Below, one piece after another: positions 12,735-23,687 of a stretch of DNA of 64,000 nucleotides (position 1 is the stretch's first letter; each line of letters begins with the position of its first letter). Made by a program: the position numbers and the translations under genes. Under the pieces are notes generated by a model. It saw only the letters and a program-made list of their open reading frames with translations. It was not told the DNA's origin and made no database searches. This stretch comes from Holacanthus passer (taxonomy: Eukaryota; Chordata; Actinopteri; Pomacanthidae): positions 796,001 through 860,000 of the forward strand of contig JAFREQ010000047.1 of assembly GCA_025331565.1 (NCBI GenBank), written 5' to 3'.

Positions 12735-13190
12735 GTGTGTGTGTGTGTCACACTTCAAACAAAAGACGAGCTGGCGATGACTTTTTGGGGATTGGGGACA
12801 AAAGCTCTGAACCTAATTGGGAAAAAACTGATTTTTGGGTCAGTGGTTAAGGTTAGGGTTAGGCAAGTAATGGTTTAGTCTCCAGGAAGTGAATGTAAGT
12901 CCCCAAAAGTGACCTAAGTCAATGTGTGTGTGTGTGTCGCTTATGTCCAAATTGGGGATATACACTAGACTCAAGACCAGTTGATTCGGGACAGTGGTGC
13001 AATCTGGGGACAAAAAGTGGTGTCCTCAATTTGGAAAACTGTGATTTTTAGGTCAACAGTTAAGATTATTGTCAGGTTAAGGTTAGGTAGTCCTTCAGGT
13101 TAGTCTCCAGGAAATGAATAAGTCTATGTAAATTCCCCAAAAGTGACATAAGTAAAGACTGTGTGTGTTTGTTTGTGTGTGTGTGTGTTC
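12735..13190. repeat. Two tandem copies of a GT-anchored dispersed repeat
   Basis: Two copies, each of roughly 220 bases, share the order 'ggggacaaaa', 'tgatttt..ggtca', 'gttaaggttaggt', 'agtctccaggaa.tgaat', 'ccccaaaagtgac.taagt', then a (GT)n run. The first copy runs about 12,755-12,937 and the second about 12,995-13,190. More distant copies are at 13,570-13,765 and 27,840-28,092. The short GGTTAGGGTTAGG piece inside is part of this unit and is not telomeric. Confidence 0.6.
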
Positions 13191-13272
13191 ATGTTCAGTG
13201 CAGTTTAGGTATAAGGAGAAGAGCGTCATGCTCTGCTGATACTTCATTACTGAGTATTTGTTAGAGGAACCT

Positions 13273-13316
13273 TGACACACACACACACAGAGAGAGGGAG
13301 AGAGAGAGAGAGAGAA
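13273..13316. repeat. (AC)n-(GA)n compound microsatellite
   Basis: Alternating AC runs straight into an AGAG tract at about 13,275-13,315. This is simple sequence with no coding content. Confidence 0.8.
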
Positions 13317-13569
13317 AGCTTGTTTAAATGGTCTTAATCCAAATCTTTCTTTGTGCTACAAATACACACCTACATCAACAATCTCGAGGAGATCAAGGAG
13401 AAGGCGCAGATACAAAAAAATGTGTGTGTTATGTGTGTTACATGTGTGCATACGCCATTGTTGTATAAGTGCTCAGCGTGTTTGCTGGTGTAAGATTCAA
13501 GGGTGCATTTGGATGGTTGAAGTGCTTTTGAAAGATTTAAAAGTGCGTTTGCAAGTTCACTTATCCCTC

Positions 13570-13765
13570 TATCTGTTCACACAGTCACATTGTGGGGACT
13601 TGTCTTCCTTATGAGGACGAAACACAAGTTCTCATAAAGTAAATCATTCAATTTTAGGATGAAGACTTACAGTAGTTATTGTGAGGGTAAGTTTGCAGTA
13701 CACGAATGTAAGTCAATGTAACATCCTCTGAAGTGAAACATGACTGTGTGTGTGTGTGTGTGTTT
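13570..13765. repeat. Third copy of the GT-anchored repeat
   Basis: Words 'tgtggggacttgtcttcc', 'aggacgaaac', 'gaatgtaagtcaatgtaac' and a closing (GT)n match the fish repeat that carries 'gtccccacaaggatag'. It is diverged from the tandem pair just upstream. Confidence 0.5.
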
Positions 13766-15800
13766 GGCTAGGTATTCCTAAGCATGTGTGTCTGCATGTT
13801 GGTTAACGACTGGAAAGTAGAACTGAACATTTCAGCACACACACCAGGAGAGTGGGGAAGAGATGGATGGAAGGAAGTAAATGACTGGAGAAATTAGGAA
13901 AAAGAGGTGGAAATGGCTTTGCTGAGTGTTTGAATCCAGTGCAAAAATCGGTTATTGCTGACAAAATGCAGACCATAAATAGTGTCACAAATGAGGTTTT
14001 TTTTTATAATAACAATGAATAAAATGACAGTGTCAAATGGATGAACCTCCAGAGAATGATCACCTGAATCTACAGCTCCCTTCAGCTTCACAGAGGTTTA
14101 GACTTAGATTCAGCTGCTGTTCTCTCATAGCATCGGTTTTGGGTTTAGACCAAAAAAAGGCAAGAAAATATGTTGGAATACATTGGAAAAGTTAAATTAA
14201 AATAGACACAGTTAGCGACAAGCAGGTGACCATACTGGAGCATTTAGTAGACAGATATTTCCCTCAGGAATTGGTGGTAACCAAAACCAGAGCTAAAAGA
14301 GAGTGAATATTAATGATAATGTTTCTCTGTAACCAGGGCTGCCAACTCTCATGAGCATGAGACACATTTGATAGCACACATGCCATTTTTCATGCTAACT
14401 TTTCACCTTCACTTTCTCTGATGTTTTATTTTTTTTTCAAGTTCGGACAGGTTGAGGTACAGAGTGTAGCAAGGTCACGGCAGCCCTTTTACGGCTCGTC
14501 TGTGAACACACCATTCGCCATCTGTTTGAATGAGAAGCATGCAACAACAAATCGTCGCGATGCTTGATCCGGTGATGCAATGATTCAATCACAATGATTT
14601 TGTGGACAAGCAACTAATCCCACTGAGCGTGAGGGACTGTGGTGTTCAAAATCAACATTCTGTTTAGAGGTAGAGTTGGTTTGGTTTATTCTAATGTTAG
14701 GAATTCTTCGAGTCTTACTATGGGTTAGGGTTAGCGGCAAGTAGCGCCTCCCACTGGCAGCCCTGTTGTAACTGCTGGATGGGTAAATATGCGACTGTTT
14801 AATGGTGATATATCAGTGTTGTGTTGACGAGTTATTCAGATTTAACCATACTTTGTGATGTAATGTGATTCTTAGTAAGTTTGCATGTTTATAAGGGTAA
14901 CCGCTCAGCAGCCACCTTCCTCCCGTGAGTTACTGTATTATGACTGTTTCTGAGGATTTTGTGGTCTAACATACTGTAAATCACATCTGAGCTGACAGCG
15001 GTGCTTTCAGTCCCCAGTGAGCGGAGCTACAATGCATTGAGCTCCTGATGTGGTCAGAGACACTGATGAGTCACGACACTCATGTTCAGCTTTAGGATCG
15101 ATCGGGCCGAGCTGACGTAAAGAGGAGACGACATGTGCAGCTGCCACCTGCTTCGTTTTGTAAAATCAGGACACGCAGCACATCTTCATGAGTTCAACGC
15201 TGTTTCAAAAGCTCTTATAATATGAACTGTAATGGTGTCAGAGTGCCAATGATACTGTTACCGAGTGACGGATGAAGTTAAAATATCATCAACGTCATTT
15301 TCTACAGCTCACATCTCTTCTTAACTGAGACGTAGCATTCATATTAAAGGCTCAGACTTGCCTTCAGTCCAACTAAACTTCCATGCACTCGTCACTGAAA
15401 CTGGTTGGTTGGAGGTCATCAGGGAAGAGTGAGCAGAGCGACGCTGCAGTCTGCAGTTTGGCGATGTTGGACAGGACAAAGTGATGGGCCTGCAGAAGAA
15501 TGAATGACTTCTTCATTTTCAAACACATAACGCTGTTTCCGTTTCTGGTCAGGTCAGATTTCAACATAAGTGAACAAAGACCAAGCTCGAACTTAACTGG
15601 ACACATATCCTTCAATTCATCCATACAGTGAAGTGAATGAGAAGGTGGAGCAGATGGTGTCTCAACAGCCTTCTTATTTCCACTCCATCTTTGCATATCT
15701 TACCCCCTGAGAAGCCTTCTATAAAATAATAATAAATCCTGGAAATAAAGCCGCTCTGCTTTGATTTCAAACATGTGACGCGGGGGCTTTCGCTATCAGA
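13766..15800. other. Gene-free stretch
   Basis: No supported gene. A minus-strand frame at 15,373-15,696 (107 codons) has no detectable similarity and no splice context, so I leave it out. The stretch is otherwise unique-looking sequence with scattered short repeats. Confidence 0.5.
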
Positions 15801-15829
15801 TTTATCAATAGTTGTGAATCCCTGATGAA

Positions 15830-16095
15830 AAGGACGAAGGGAGGACGGAGAAGAGTGGGGGGAAAAAAGAGGCGGAGGAGATGATGAAAGAAGCAGAAGC
15901 AGGGAGATGAGAGCTGGAGCAAGTTTGAAATAAAGAGAAACAGGAGAGATGGCGTAGAGATGAAAATGACTGCGGAGACATGAGACGTATGGAGAGGAGG
16001 AAGGAAATGAGGATTGCTAGAAGTGAGGAAGGAAAGAGGAGGGGGATGAAGGCAGGGGGAGGAAGAGGAGGACGTGTGCAGTGTGGTGGACGCAG

Positions 16096-16139
<44 letters not shown>

Positions 16140-16140
16140 T
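15830..16140. repeat. Purine-rich block ending in a long (GT)n
   Basis: About 230 bases of GGA/AGG-rich purine sequence on the plus strand lead to an uninterrupted (GT)n at about 16,099-16,138. Frames on both strands here are repeat artefacts (Cys-Val or Thr-His runs). Confidence 0.75.
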
Positions 16141-16564
16141 CTCTGTGAGTCGGACGGGGAGGAAAGCAGGGAGGAGGGGCGGCACAGGCAGTTTTCCATG
16201 AGACTTTTAAAGCTATTTTAATGAGGAATCTTCCACTTCATGTGTCTGTGCTGCAGTTTAAGAAAAAAAAACACCTCGAAAACGCTGCAGTCAACCCACC
16301 GAGAGGGAACTTAGAGAGAGAGAGAGGTCGGCGAGTGTTTCCTGAGGAGAACAATTAAAAGCCAAGCATAATGTCCCACTCGCCTGTGGACTGCTTTTAA
16401 TGTGATGATCGGGGGCGCTGGTGGAGACCTGCACCCAGGGGACACCTCCCCATGTCTCTGGTCCTCTTTTTGAGCAGAGCCAGAGGAGACAAACAGATCA
16501 CAACTGGAGAGAGAGACAGACGCAATAAATGCAGCATTTCTTAATACGCCCGACTGAGGTGAAG

Positions 16565-16770
16565 TTAAAGAAGCAGTTTGACATATTGAGAAATACACTC
16601 ATTGACTTTCTTGCTCAATTTGATAATGACCAATACACATGCAATATGCAGCTGGAGCCAGTAACCACTTAGCGTAGCTTAGCATAAAGACTGGAGACAG
16701 ATGGAAACAGCTAGCCTGGCTCTGTCCAAAGCTGACAAAGTCTGCTTACCAGCACCATTAAAGCTCACTG

Positions 16771-16821
<51 letters not shown>

Positions 16822-17190
16822 CACACATACTAGTAAAGCCAAGAAATAGTCCGACACAAAACCAACCATAAAGCAAGCAATTGTCATTTTCATTGTCATC
16901 ACATTAGTGCTTGACAAAAGGCGGCATGCTAACACTATCGGTTTTATTTGATAATCTGATATGGCAACCATGGTATGTCAAATATTTTTATTGAGCAATT
17001 CAGATTCAAATACATTGCTGTCAAACATATAGGGCTGAGTTTTATAGCAACCATGGTAAACATTACACCCACCAAGCATTAGCCCATTAGCATTGTCCCC
17101 CTGAGCATGTTAGCATCAGTATTTAGCTACGGTGCAACCTTACAGAGCTGCTAGCATGGCCGTGGTCTTGTTGTATATAGTTTGGACTTG
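16565..17190 (+). repeat. Dispersed fish repeat with internal (AC)n
   Basis: The order 'gcagtttgacatattgagaaatac', 'ttagcgtagcttagcataaagactgg', 'aaacagctagcctggctctgtcc' and 'caccattaaagctcactgatt' is the familiar fish repeat also found at 6,816-7,080 and 60,665-61,115. A long (AC)n tract sits at about 16,774-16,817. The downstream part (17,080-17,160) has the 'cattagc', 'gctagcatggc' words that often accompany this family. Confidence 0.55.
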
Positions 17191-18829
17191 ATGATTTCAT
17201 TACACTTAATGGCAAGCACATACATATATTCATGTATTTAATACATCTATCCATACCGCTAATCATAGATCAATATGTGTTTAATAAAACGTGTAAGCAC
17301 CCTACTATAGTCTTTTTTCACAGCAAACATTTTGTGTCTGATTAGTTCATTATTAATAACATGAAGATTGCTACCAGGAGTTTTTCCTACTGTGACATGT
17401 CAAAATATCTCTGCAAAAAAATGTCTATTGTTTGCAGCTTTTTATGGCGCACTCAGTATGTCATCTCCTTCCTTTGGCTTATTTCTAGAGACGCACCCCT
17501 CTAGATGATGCTGAGGAAGAGCACTGAACCTGCAGCATGTTGAAATCCTGCCTCTCCGAGCCTTTGTGTTCTTTGTGATTTTAAGTGCCTGTGTTTGTGC
17601 AAGAAAAATGTCTTTTTCCAACATTTGCAGAATGTATAAACATTGTGAAATTCCTCCCATAAGACTGAGCACAGACCTACAAGATACGCTGGAAAGACTT
17701 CCTACGCTGGTGTCCTCCTGTGTGACGCATGGGAAGAGAAGTTCTGTATTGGAAAGCTTCATCGTGATCAAAGGCAGCTATTAATACTATATTTATTCAT
17801 CTTAGCCGATTTTAATAGTTGTCTGTTTCAGTGTATTCAAAGCATCGAGGGATTTTCTTTCTAATAGGTTTTTGATCTCCAGATAAGGTGTTTTAAGAAT
17901 TTGTAACTGATGTGTGAGTCAAAGGTGACTGGAAGAACTGCTCATGGACACATCGACACACACATCAACACTCTCTCTCTATCACAGACACACACAGTTT
18001 GATAGGAACAAAGAAAGAGTTTCATGTAAAAAAATATCAGCCCGTATTAATACATAATGAGCCTTTTCGTTCCCTGTGTGTCAGTAACATGACTGAGTTG
18101 AGGGACAGAGCGAGTGGATGTGGGAGATGACAGACAGCAGCAGCAGCACACGAGCGTTTCCTGGTCAGGTTCAGACGCTGGGCTGAGCGGAGTCTCCAGA
18201 GACTCTGCCGAGCAGCGGAGGGGGACAGATGTGATTCATTCATCATTTATCTCCATCGATGGGACTTTTTTTTCCCAATTCCCCCCACGGTGTCACACTC
18301 CCATGGGAGGCCATCCACCCCCTCATCCTCATTGTTCTGACAGCAGCAGCAACGGCATGGGATGATGATCGGTGATGATAGAGATGATGAGGATGATTTA
18401 AAACATATACTGTAGTTTAAAGTGGATTAGGTGTGGTTTCAGATAAAGAAAAGCCAATGTAATGCGGTATTTTAGTCCCTTTAAAGGACGGCTGCACCAA
18501 TTTTACACGTCAGGTTCAGCTTACTTGCTGTAAAGCTCCAGAGGGAGTTTTCCAATATTTGAAAAAAATAGCACTGATGATGCCATAGTGATATAATCAG
18601 GGTTACTACACACCCAAATTCTAGGGGTGTGGTCTGGTGGCTATGTAGTGTGCAACGTTATGGTAGGTAAGCAGACACTGACCAGAGTGACTTTAATATC
18701 CTGTTACAGATGAGTCTCGATCAGCATATATTTGAAACTGTGCGCAGTTTCATAGACTCCCACTCAAGGGTGGGGGCAGGGAGATCAGAATACATTTCAT
18801 GATGTAATAAGTCCCAAACTGTTGACTCT
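17191..18829. other. Gene-free stretch
   Basis: Frames at 17,442-17,771 (minus) and 18,114-18,365 (plus) have no splice context or recognisable similarity. A short (TC)n lies near 17,970. Nothing else can be supported. Confidence 0.5.
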
Positions 18830-19500
18830 TTGTCAATGTTCAGACTGCAGGCACAAGTGGCCCAAAGCCGATTTTTTTTGCTCATATCTGGCTCAGATCT
18901 GTTTTTCATGACAGTGTAAACAGCACAAATCACATTGAATCTGATGATTTCAGTTCTGATTTGGGCCACTTTCATATGTGGTTCTGTTCATTCATGGTTC
19001 ATTCATGCGACTTTTGTGTCACTCATTCGTCTGAACTGAGTGTCTTGCTGTGAGACTGTTGTGGAGAGGCGCTGACAGATGTGATTAAAAGTAAACCTGA
19101 AATTTTGAATGAAGTCTCTTTCTATGAAGCCATTTCTATCACAGTCCCACCACTCCTGGCTCTGACTCTGCATCCACACACACCTCACCTCACACCTTCA
19201 CACACAGAAGCAGCAGCTACAGCTCCACAAAAAGCCATAATTAAAAATTTGGCTCTCATCCTCCCCGTCCTCGTTATCATCTGCCTACAAATTCAACTAC
19301 ATCAACTTATAAATGAAACTGTAAACGCTCCATCTTTACTCCTGTACTACAGAGTGCTGCATTTAACCTCATAAGACATGTTATTGGTCACTTCAGGACT
19401 GTACCCAGTTCACACTGGAATCTGATATTGGCCACATTGAAAAAACAGGCAAACAATCAGAATCAGATCTGAGCAAAAACTCCAAACTTGAGCACTATGT
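18830..19500. repeat. Probable non-autonomous DNA element (CAGATCTGATTTGGGCCAC family)
   Basis: The left part has 'cagactgcaggcacaagtgg', 'ccgatttttttt', 'ggctcagatctg' and 'ctgatttgggccactttcatatg'. The right part has 'cacactggaatctgatattggccac' and 'agaatcagatctgagca', in the inverse sense. A relative with the same words lies at about 45,650-46,300. Fish genomes carry many such copies; the class is uncertain. Precise ends were not identified. Confidence 0.45.
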
Positions 19501-19728
19501 CAGCATTTATCTCACAAGGTTCAGGATGATTTACAACAGCAGATGGTATATTGAGTCATTTTCAATCCATATATAATAAACATTTGGTAAGAACTGTCAG
19601 AATTAACACCAGCACTGATGTGTTTCATCACAGTGCTTTCATGTAATTTAGTTTACAGCTAAACCCCCCCCCACAAAAAAACATGTTCAAGTGTGCAAAA
19701 CTCAATCCATTGCACACACTTTACTTAC

Positions 19729-20082
19729 AAGGTGGTGGGTAGGAACCACAACAGGAACCTGTGCTGCCAATCTGACAAAGGGTTCCCATCATCTGCTTAT
19801 TGGACATGAATGAATCTACCACTGCTGCACTGTTACTATTGGGCATAAACTGAGGTTTTACAGGGGAAATGCTCTCCAGCTGTTCATCAGCAGCTGGGTG
19901 TGTGTGTAACAGAGCTGATCCCGGATCCAACTTTGGGAGCAGATACTCTCCCACAGGATCTCTCAGCCTGCTGCAGACACAACCTTCAGGCTGCTTCTGT
20001 TCCTGCGATCTGTCCCTGATCGGGTCGCTCCCGCAGCGGCCGCACGTGTTCGGCGGGAGGCTGGAGGAGAAGCTGCGGGACC
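19729..20082 (-). other. Exon-like open frame, unassigned
   Basis: On the minus strand a frame stays open for about 118 codons between a plausible acceptor (pyrimidine-rich run then CTCAGAG at 20,083-20,089) and a strong donor (GTAAGT at 19,723-19,728). In-frame stops lie just outside both sites. The reading is rich in cysteine (TCGRC, GCVC, GSCCG, PPPC) and ends STGSCCGSYPPPC. It lies about 220 bases downstream of the signal-peptide exon at 20,304-20,361. To join that exon in phase the acceptor must be GAG at 20,083-20,085 rather than the nearer CAG, which weakens the link. I do not recognise the protein. It could be a real exon of a secreted protein, an unrelated exon, or chance. Confidence 0.3.
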
Positions 20083-20303
20083 CTCTGAGTTACAGGGCAG
20101 GGACACAGGAGTCAGATCTGGAGGACTGAGTCCAGACTACATCCAGGTGAGTCATTTTAAAACACTGCTCCACATCTGCATCATCCGATCACGCACAATG
20201 ACTCAAATGCAAAACTAGTCCAAATAATCTGACAACAGCAGAGGAAGTTGTGTGATGTTCAGAAATCACTCAGATGTGTGTGTGTGTGTGTGTGTACACT
20301 CAC

Positions 20304-20361
20304 TGAGCAGCAGAGCAACAGGCAGGAAGAGGAGGCACACAGAGTTGATCACAGATGCCAT
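20304..20361 (-). CDS. Candidate first coding exon of a secreted protein, possibly neuritin-like (partial)
   Basis: A minus-strand ATG opens a short exon that reads MASVINSVCLLFLPVALLL and stops at a good donor (GTGAGT, phase 1). This is a clean signal peptide with little else. It lies inside a CpG-rich block and follows EDC4 on the same strand, where human has NRN1L. Neuritin genes also begin with a short exon carrying part of the signal peptide (from memory). I could not find the neuritin cysteine exons in 1-20,300. They would have to lie beyond the left edge after a long intron, or the exon belongs to another gene. So the family is inferred from position only, and the exon itself is moderately supported. 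Confidence 0.35.
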
Positions 20362-20640
20362 GCTGACCCGACCGCTCCTCCGTCCCCTCAACTCGCAGGC
20401 TGGCACCGGAATTTCCCCACAAGTTGATCCTCCAAAAGATCCGTCCAAGAGCTCCCGAGTGCCGGTCAAAGTGTGTCCTCCGCTGTCCTCCCACCGTGCG
20501 GCTCCGTCCTCCGCTGTGGTCCGGTGTGAGAGCAGCCACGGTGCGCTCCTCCGCTCCGCTGAAGGGGAGGGAGGGCGCGTCAGGAGCAGGAGGAGCAGCG
20601 GGGGGAGGAGGAGGAGGAGGAGGAGGAGGAGAGTCCCCCA
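20362..20640 (-). promoter_or_regulatory. CpG-rich promoter-like block with (AGG)n
   Basis: This is the densest CpG stretch of the left half of the window. It lies directly upstream, on the minus strand, of the signal-peptide exon at 20,304-20,361. A GGA/AGG repeat lies at about 20,600-20,630. The overlapping long frames here (plus strand 20,252-20,728, minus strand 20,300-20,671) are CpG and repeat artefacts. The likely role is promoter and 5' UTR. Confidence 0.45.
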
Positions 20641-20674
20641 TGAGCTGAAGCCAAGCCCGGTGTGTGTGCATGGA

Positions 20675-21320
20675 CGAGCAAGTATTCAGTTACTTTACTA
20701 CTCAAAAAAAGATTCTATTACAAGTTAAGTCCTGCATTCAAAATCCTACTGAAGTAAAAGTATATAAGTGAAAGTGTCATTGGTCAGGAAAAATGTGATT
20801 GCTGCATTATGATATATGGAATTATTGTAGCTGGTGACAGTGGTCCAGTGGGGATCAGGTGCCCTCCATAGGGTCACAACAAAGATCTGAGACATGATTA
20901 ATGGGAGAGGAAAGAAGGGGAAAAAAGCTCTGCCAAACTATTTTATATTCATTTATCTAATTCTGTGTTTGTTGGTGACAACTGAATCAAACAATCAGAA
21001 AAGTTCAAAAGGGGAAAAGTCTATTTGGTACACCTCACAGACAAGGGCCCCAACCAGACACTGCTTTTCTTGTAAGGGGTCACAGATCACAAAGAGCAGG
21101 AACCAGTTTAAATCCCTGACAATGTGAAGTCAAAATTGTTTGATGTAAAATCGTTTTTTCTGAGAATTTGCTAAATATGTGGAAGCACACTGTTTGCCTG
21201 TGATTATAGTAGAAGTATAAAGTAGCATAAAATGAAAATATTCCGGTAAAATACACCTCAAAATTGTGCTTGAACAGTACTTGAGCAAATGTATTTAGTT
21301 CTATCCACCACTACTGAAGG
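20675..21320 (+). repeat. TACTTGAGTAAA-type repeat, two arms
   Basis: Left-arm words 'gttactttactactcaaaa', 'aagtcctgcattcaaaatcc' and 'gaagtaaaagtat' (20,688-20,765) pair with right-arm words 'aaatacacctcaaaattgtg', 'acagtacttgagcaaatgta' and 'ccaccactactg' (about 21,250-21,315). Between them is about 400 bases of other sequence, probably an insertion or the diverged core. Confidence 0.5.
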
Positions 21321-21394
21321 GCCGATGCGCAAGGCTCTGAAGCCTCATCTTCAGGACTGATGCTTCACTTTGTCAACATACAAATAAAAGACAA

Positions 21395-23687
21395 AATATA
21401 TTGAACAAGTCTTTTTATTCCAAAATGTTTAGGGTAAAAGAAACTGTAAAAGATACAACATAACCATCCAAGCAGAGGGAAATGAACATGACGGAAAGAG
21501 AAAAAAATAACATGTTTCTCAAACACAGCTCCTGCTCAAGGTAAAGCAGGAGCCATCCTGTTCTTCTATTCTGAAAACCAGGGTCTGTAACTGAAAGGTG
21601 AAGGTGGTCAAACAGTGCTTCTCTCTCCATTCATGAGCATTCAAATATCTGTCCAAATCGGCTCTCTTGGTAGCCAAATGTTTGCAAACAAAACATACAG
21701 ATTCTCCTCCGCCGTGCTGTGTGAGCTTTAACTTCAAATGACCTTTTAATGACATAAATGCTTGTTGAGGTTAAATGGAATTGCTATGGGATGATGGACA
21801 TTACAAGTTGTCTAAAGGCCCAAATGAGATCAGATGTTAAAGTAAAACATGTAGAATGCAATAAGGCACTTTGCTAGACAAATCCAACATAACGGATTCT
21901 AAACACAGAGGTCAAATGAATAGAAGTGAAGGAAAATGAGGAGCTGAGCTGTACACGCATTATCATACACTTTAACACACTGTAAAGATGAATCAATGGT
22001 GCATTTACAACCTAAAGGCAGGCTTTTCAATGTTTGGTAAAACAGATACTATCAGAGCAGGAATGATTTCTGAATTCAAAACCTAAACGATAAGCAGGGT
22101 GAATATCTGCAGTCCAACTAAGTGCTGCCTCCTACAGCCTATGAGAAGTAACTGCACATTAAATTTACAAACATTTGGAATATTCTGATAAAATAACATC
22201 ATCAGTAACAATTATGCTTAGGATGTGATTTATTATGTATTATAACTACTCTGACAACTCAAAGCAAGTATACAAGTCTTACTAAACATTTATATAAAAA
22301 AAGGGACTGACATACAGAAGAAAACATGGGGAGAAGTCTGATCAATTTACAGAACAGAGCTGTACACGTGGACGGCTGCCAAACTCGATGTTGGGCTCCA
22401 AACATTTCAGATTTTACAGGGGAATTCTTTTCAGCCTGGAGGACCTTGGCAAATATTTGTTACATTTGAAGAATGTTATTTCTCATCCTTTAATCTTTGT
22501 ATCCTTCCGAAACCCTCATTACAACGATTTGTGAAAACAAGGCCAGGTGGAAAAAGTATAATGAGATATGCTTTTCATCCTCGAAACTTCAAAAGCAGGA
22601 ACAAATTCTATTAACTTTCAGTAAAACAATTCAACGTGTTGATCCTCTTCAAAGCACGGAGAAAGATTTGGCCAGGCAAGGTTGTCGTCTCCAACTTATT
22701 AAGAAATAACTGAAAGGAAATATGCAACCAACATAAAATGGCTTTGGATGTTAACAGAGTTTTGGTTGCTGGGATTAGCTTGTTTGTTTAACAAAAATGA
22801 ACTGAGGGCAGCGTAATCCTGCAGCAACTGAATTCCAAGTTGGCTCTAGCGAGGATGCTGGTCTATATTTAAAAAAAAAAAAATCTGTCCAAGCCTGCTG
22901 TTTGCGCTTAAGGCCGAGATACAAGGTGACATTTGAGGCGAAACATGTCTTCTTTGAGTGTACTTTTGTTCTTTCTGTTGCTCAGAAGTAGCCCCTGCAT
23001 GTCTGACTGATGGGTCAGAGAAACACAAGTAGAACAAAAGAAACAGCGGTGTTTGGTCTCGTGGACCACTCAGCTGAACATTCTTTGAGTCTTATGCACA
23101 TTTGGATGAAGTGACATCAAAGGGGTGTCAGGTGTGATGAGTCTGGGAGACGGGGACAACCAGAAATCTCAGGCTCTCTGGCTGTCATTTCTAAGACAGT
23201 CTTCTGTTTCTTGATGGGGATAAAAGGATGAGAGACCAGAATGCCTCTTGGGTTGGAGGAAAAGCAGCAAAAACAAAGGTCTGGAAGAGTCTACAGAGAA
23301 CTTCTGAGTCATCCAGACCATTATCGTCTTGCACTGAAGGTCTGTCCGGGGAAAAAAGAGTAGCAAAAACAGATTCTATTTCCTAACTTGACACTTCACT
23401 GGTGCAGATAGAGCAGGGAGAGGAATGGGAACAGCTGGAGAAAGAGCTAGATTTAGGGTTGTGTGGAGGGACAGGTGGGCCAGAGGGAACCTTTTTCTTG
23501 AACCAAGTGAGAGGTTTAGTCATTCTCCAACCAACAGCACGTCGCGCCCTCAAGCTCCAAGAAACCTCTCAAAGTGTGCTGAAAGTGTCCTTGTTGCTCT
23601 CTCGTCTTAAACATTCATAACAAAAATGGACTTGTGATCGGTATCTATGAGGAAACGGCTCTTCTGCACCACACTTCAGATGAAGGA
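21395..23687 (-). other. edc4: EDC4 3' untranslated region (predicted)
   Basis: The stretch runs from the EDC4 stop codon to the first good minus-strand AATAAA, at 21,414-21,419. It holds no transposon words and no gene-like frame on either strand, and it is more uniform than the DNA to its left. Its length, about 2.3 kb, is inferred from the polyadenylation signal only, so an earlier end is possible. Confidence 0.5.
21414..21419 (-). terminator. Candidate EDC4 polyadenylation signal
   Basis: AATAAA on the minus strand, preceded by TTTTGG and followed by AGACTTGTTCAATATATTTTGT, a U-rich downstream context. It is the first clear hexamer I noticed below the stop codon that is followed by repeat-bearing DNA. 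Confidence 0.4.

Noticed and set aside
12840..12866. Possible interstitial telomere repeat (GGTTAGGGTTAGG)
   Set aside because: Only about two units, and they belong to the GT-anchored dispersed repeat, whose other copies carry the same word.
15373..15696. Minus-strand frame of 107 codons as a possible neuritin exon
   Set aside because: The cysteine spacing and the conserved neuritin words are absent and there is no acceptor or donor at its ends.
20252..20728. Plus-strand frame of 158 codons and its minus-strand partner over the CpG block
   Set aside because: Composition is driven by CpG content and the (AGG)n repeat (Arg or Pro runs), and no domain is recognisable.
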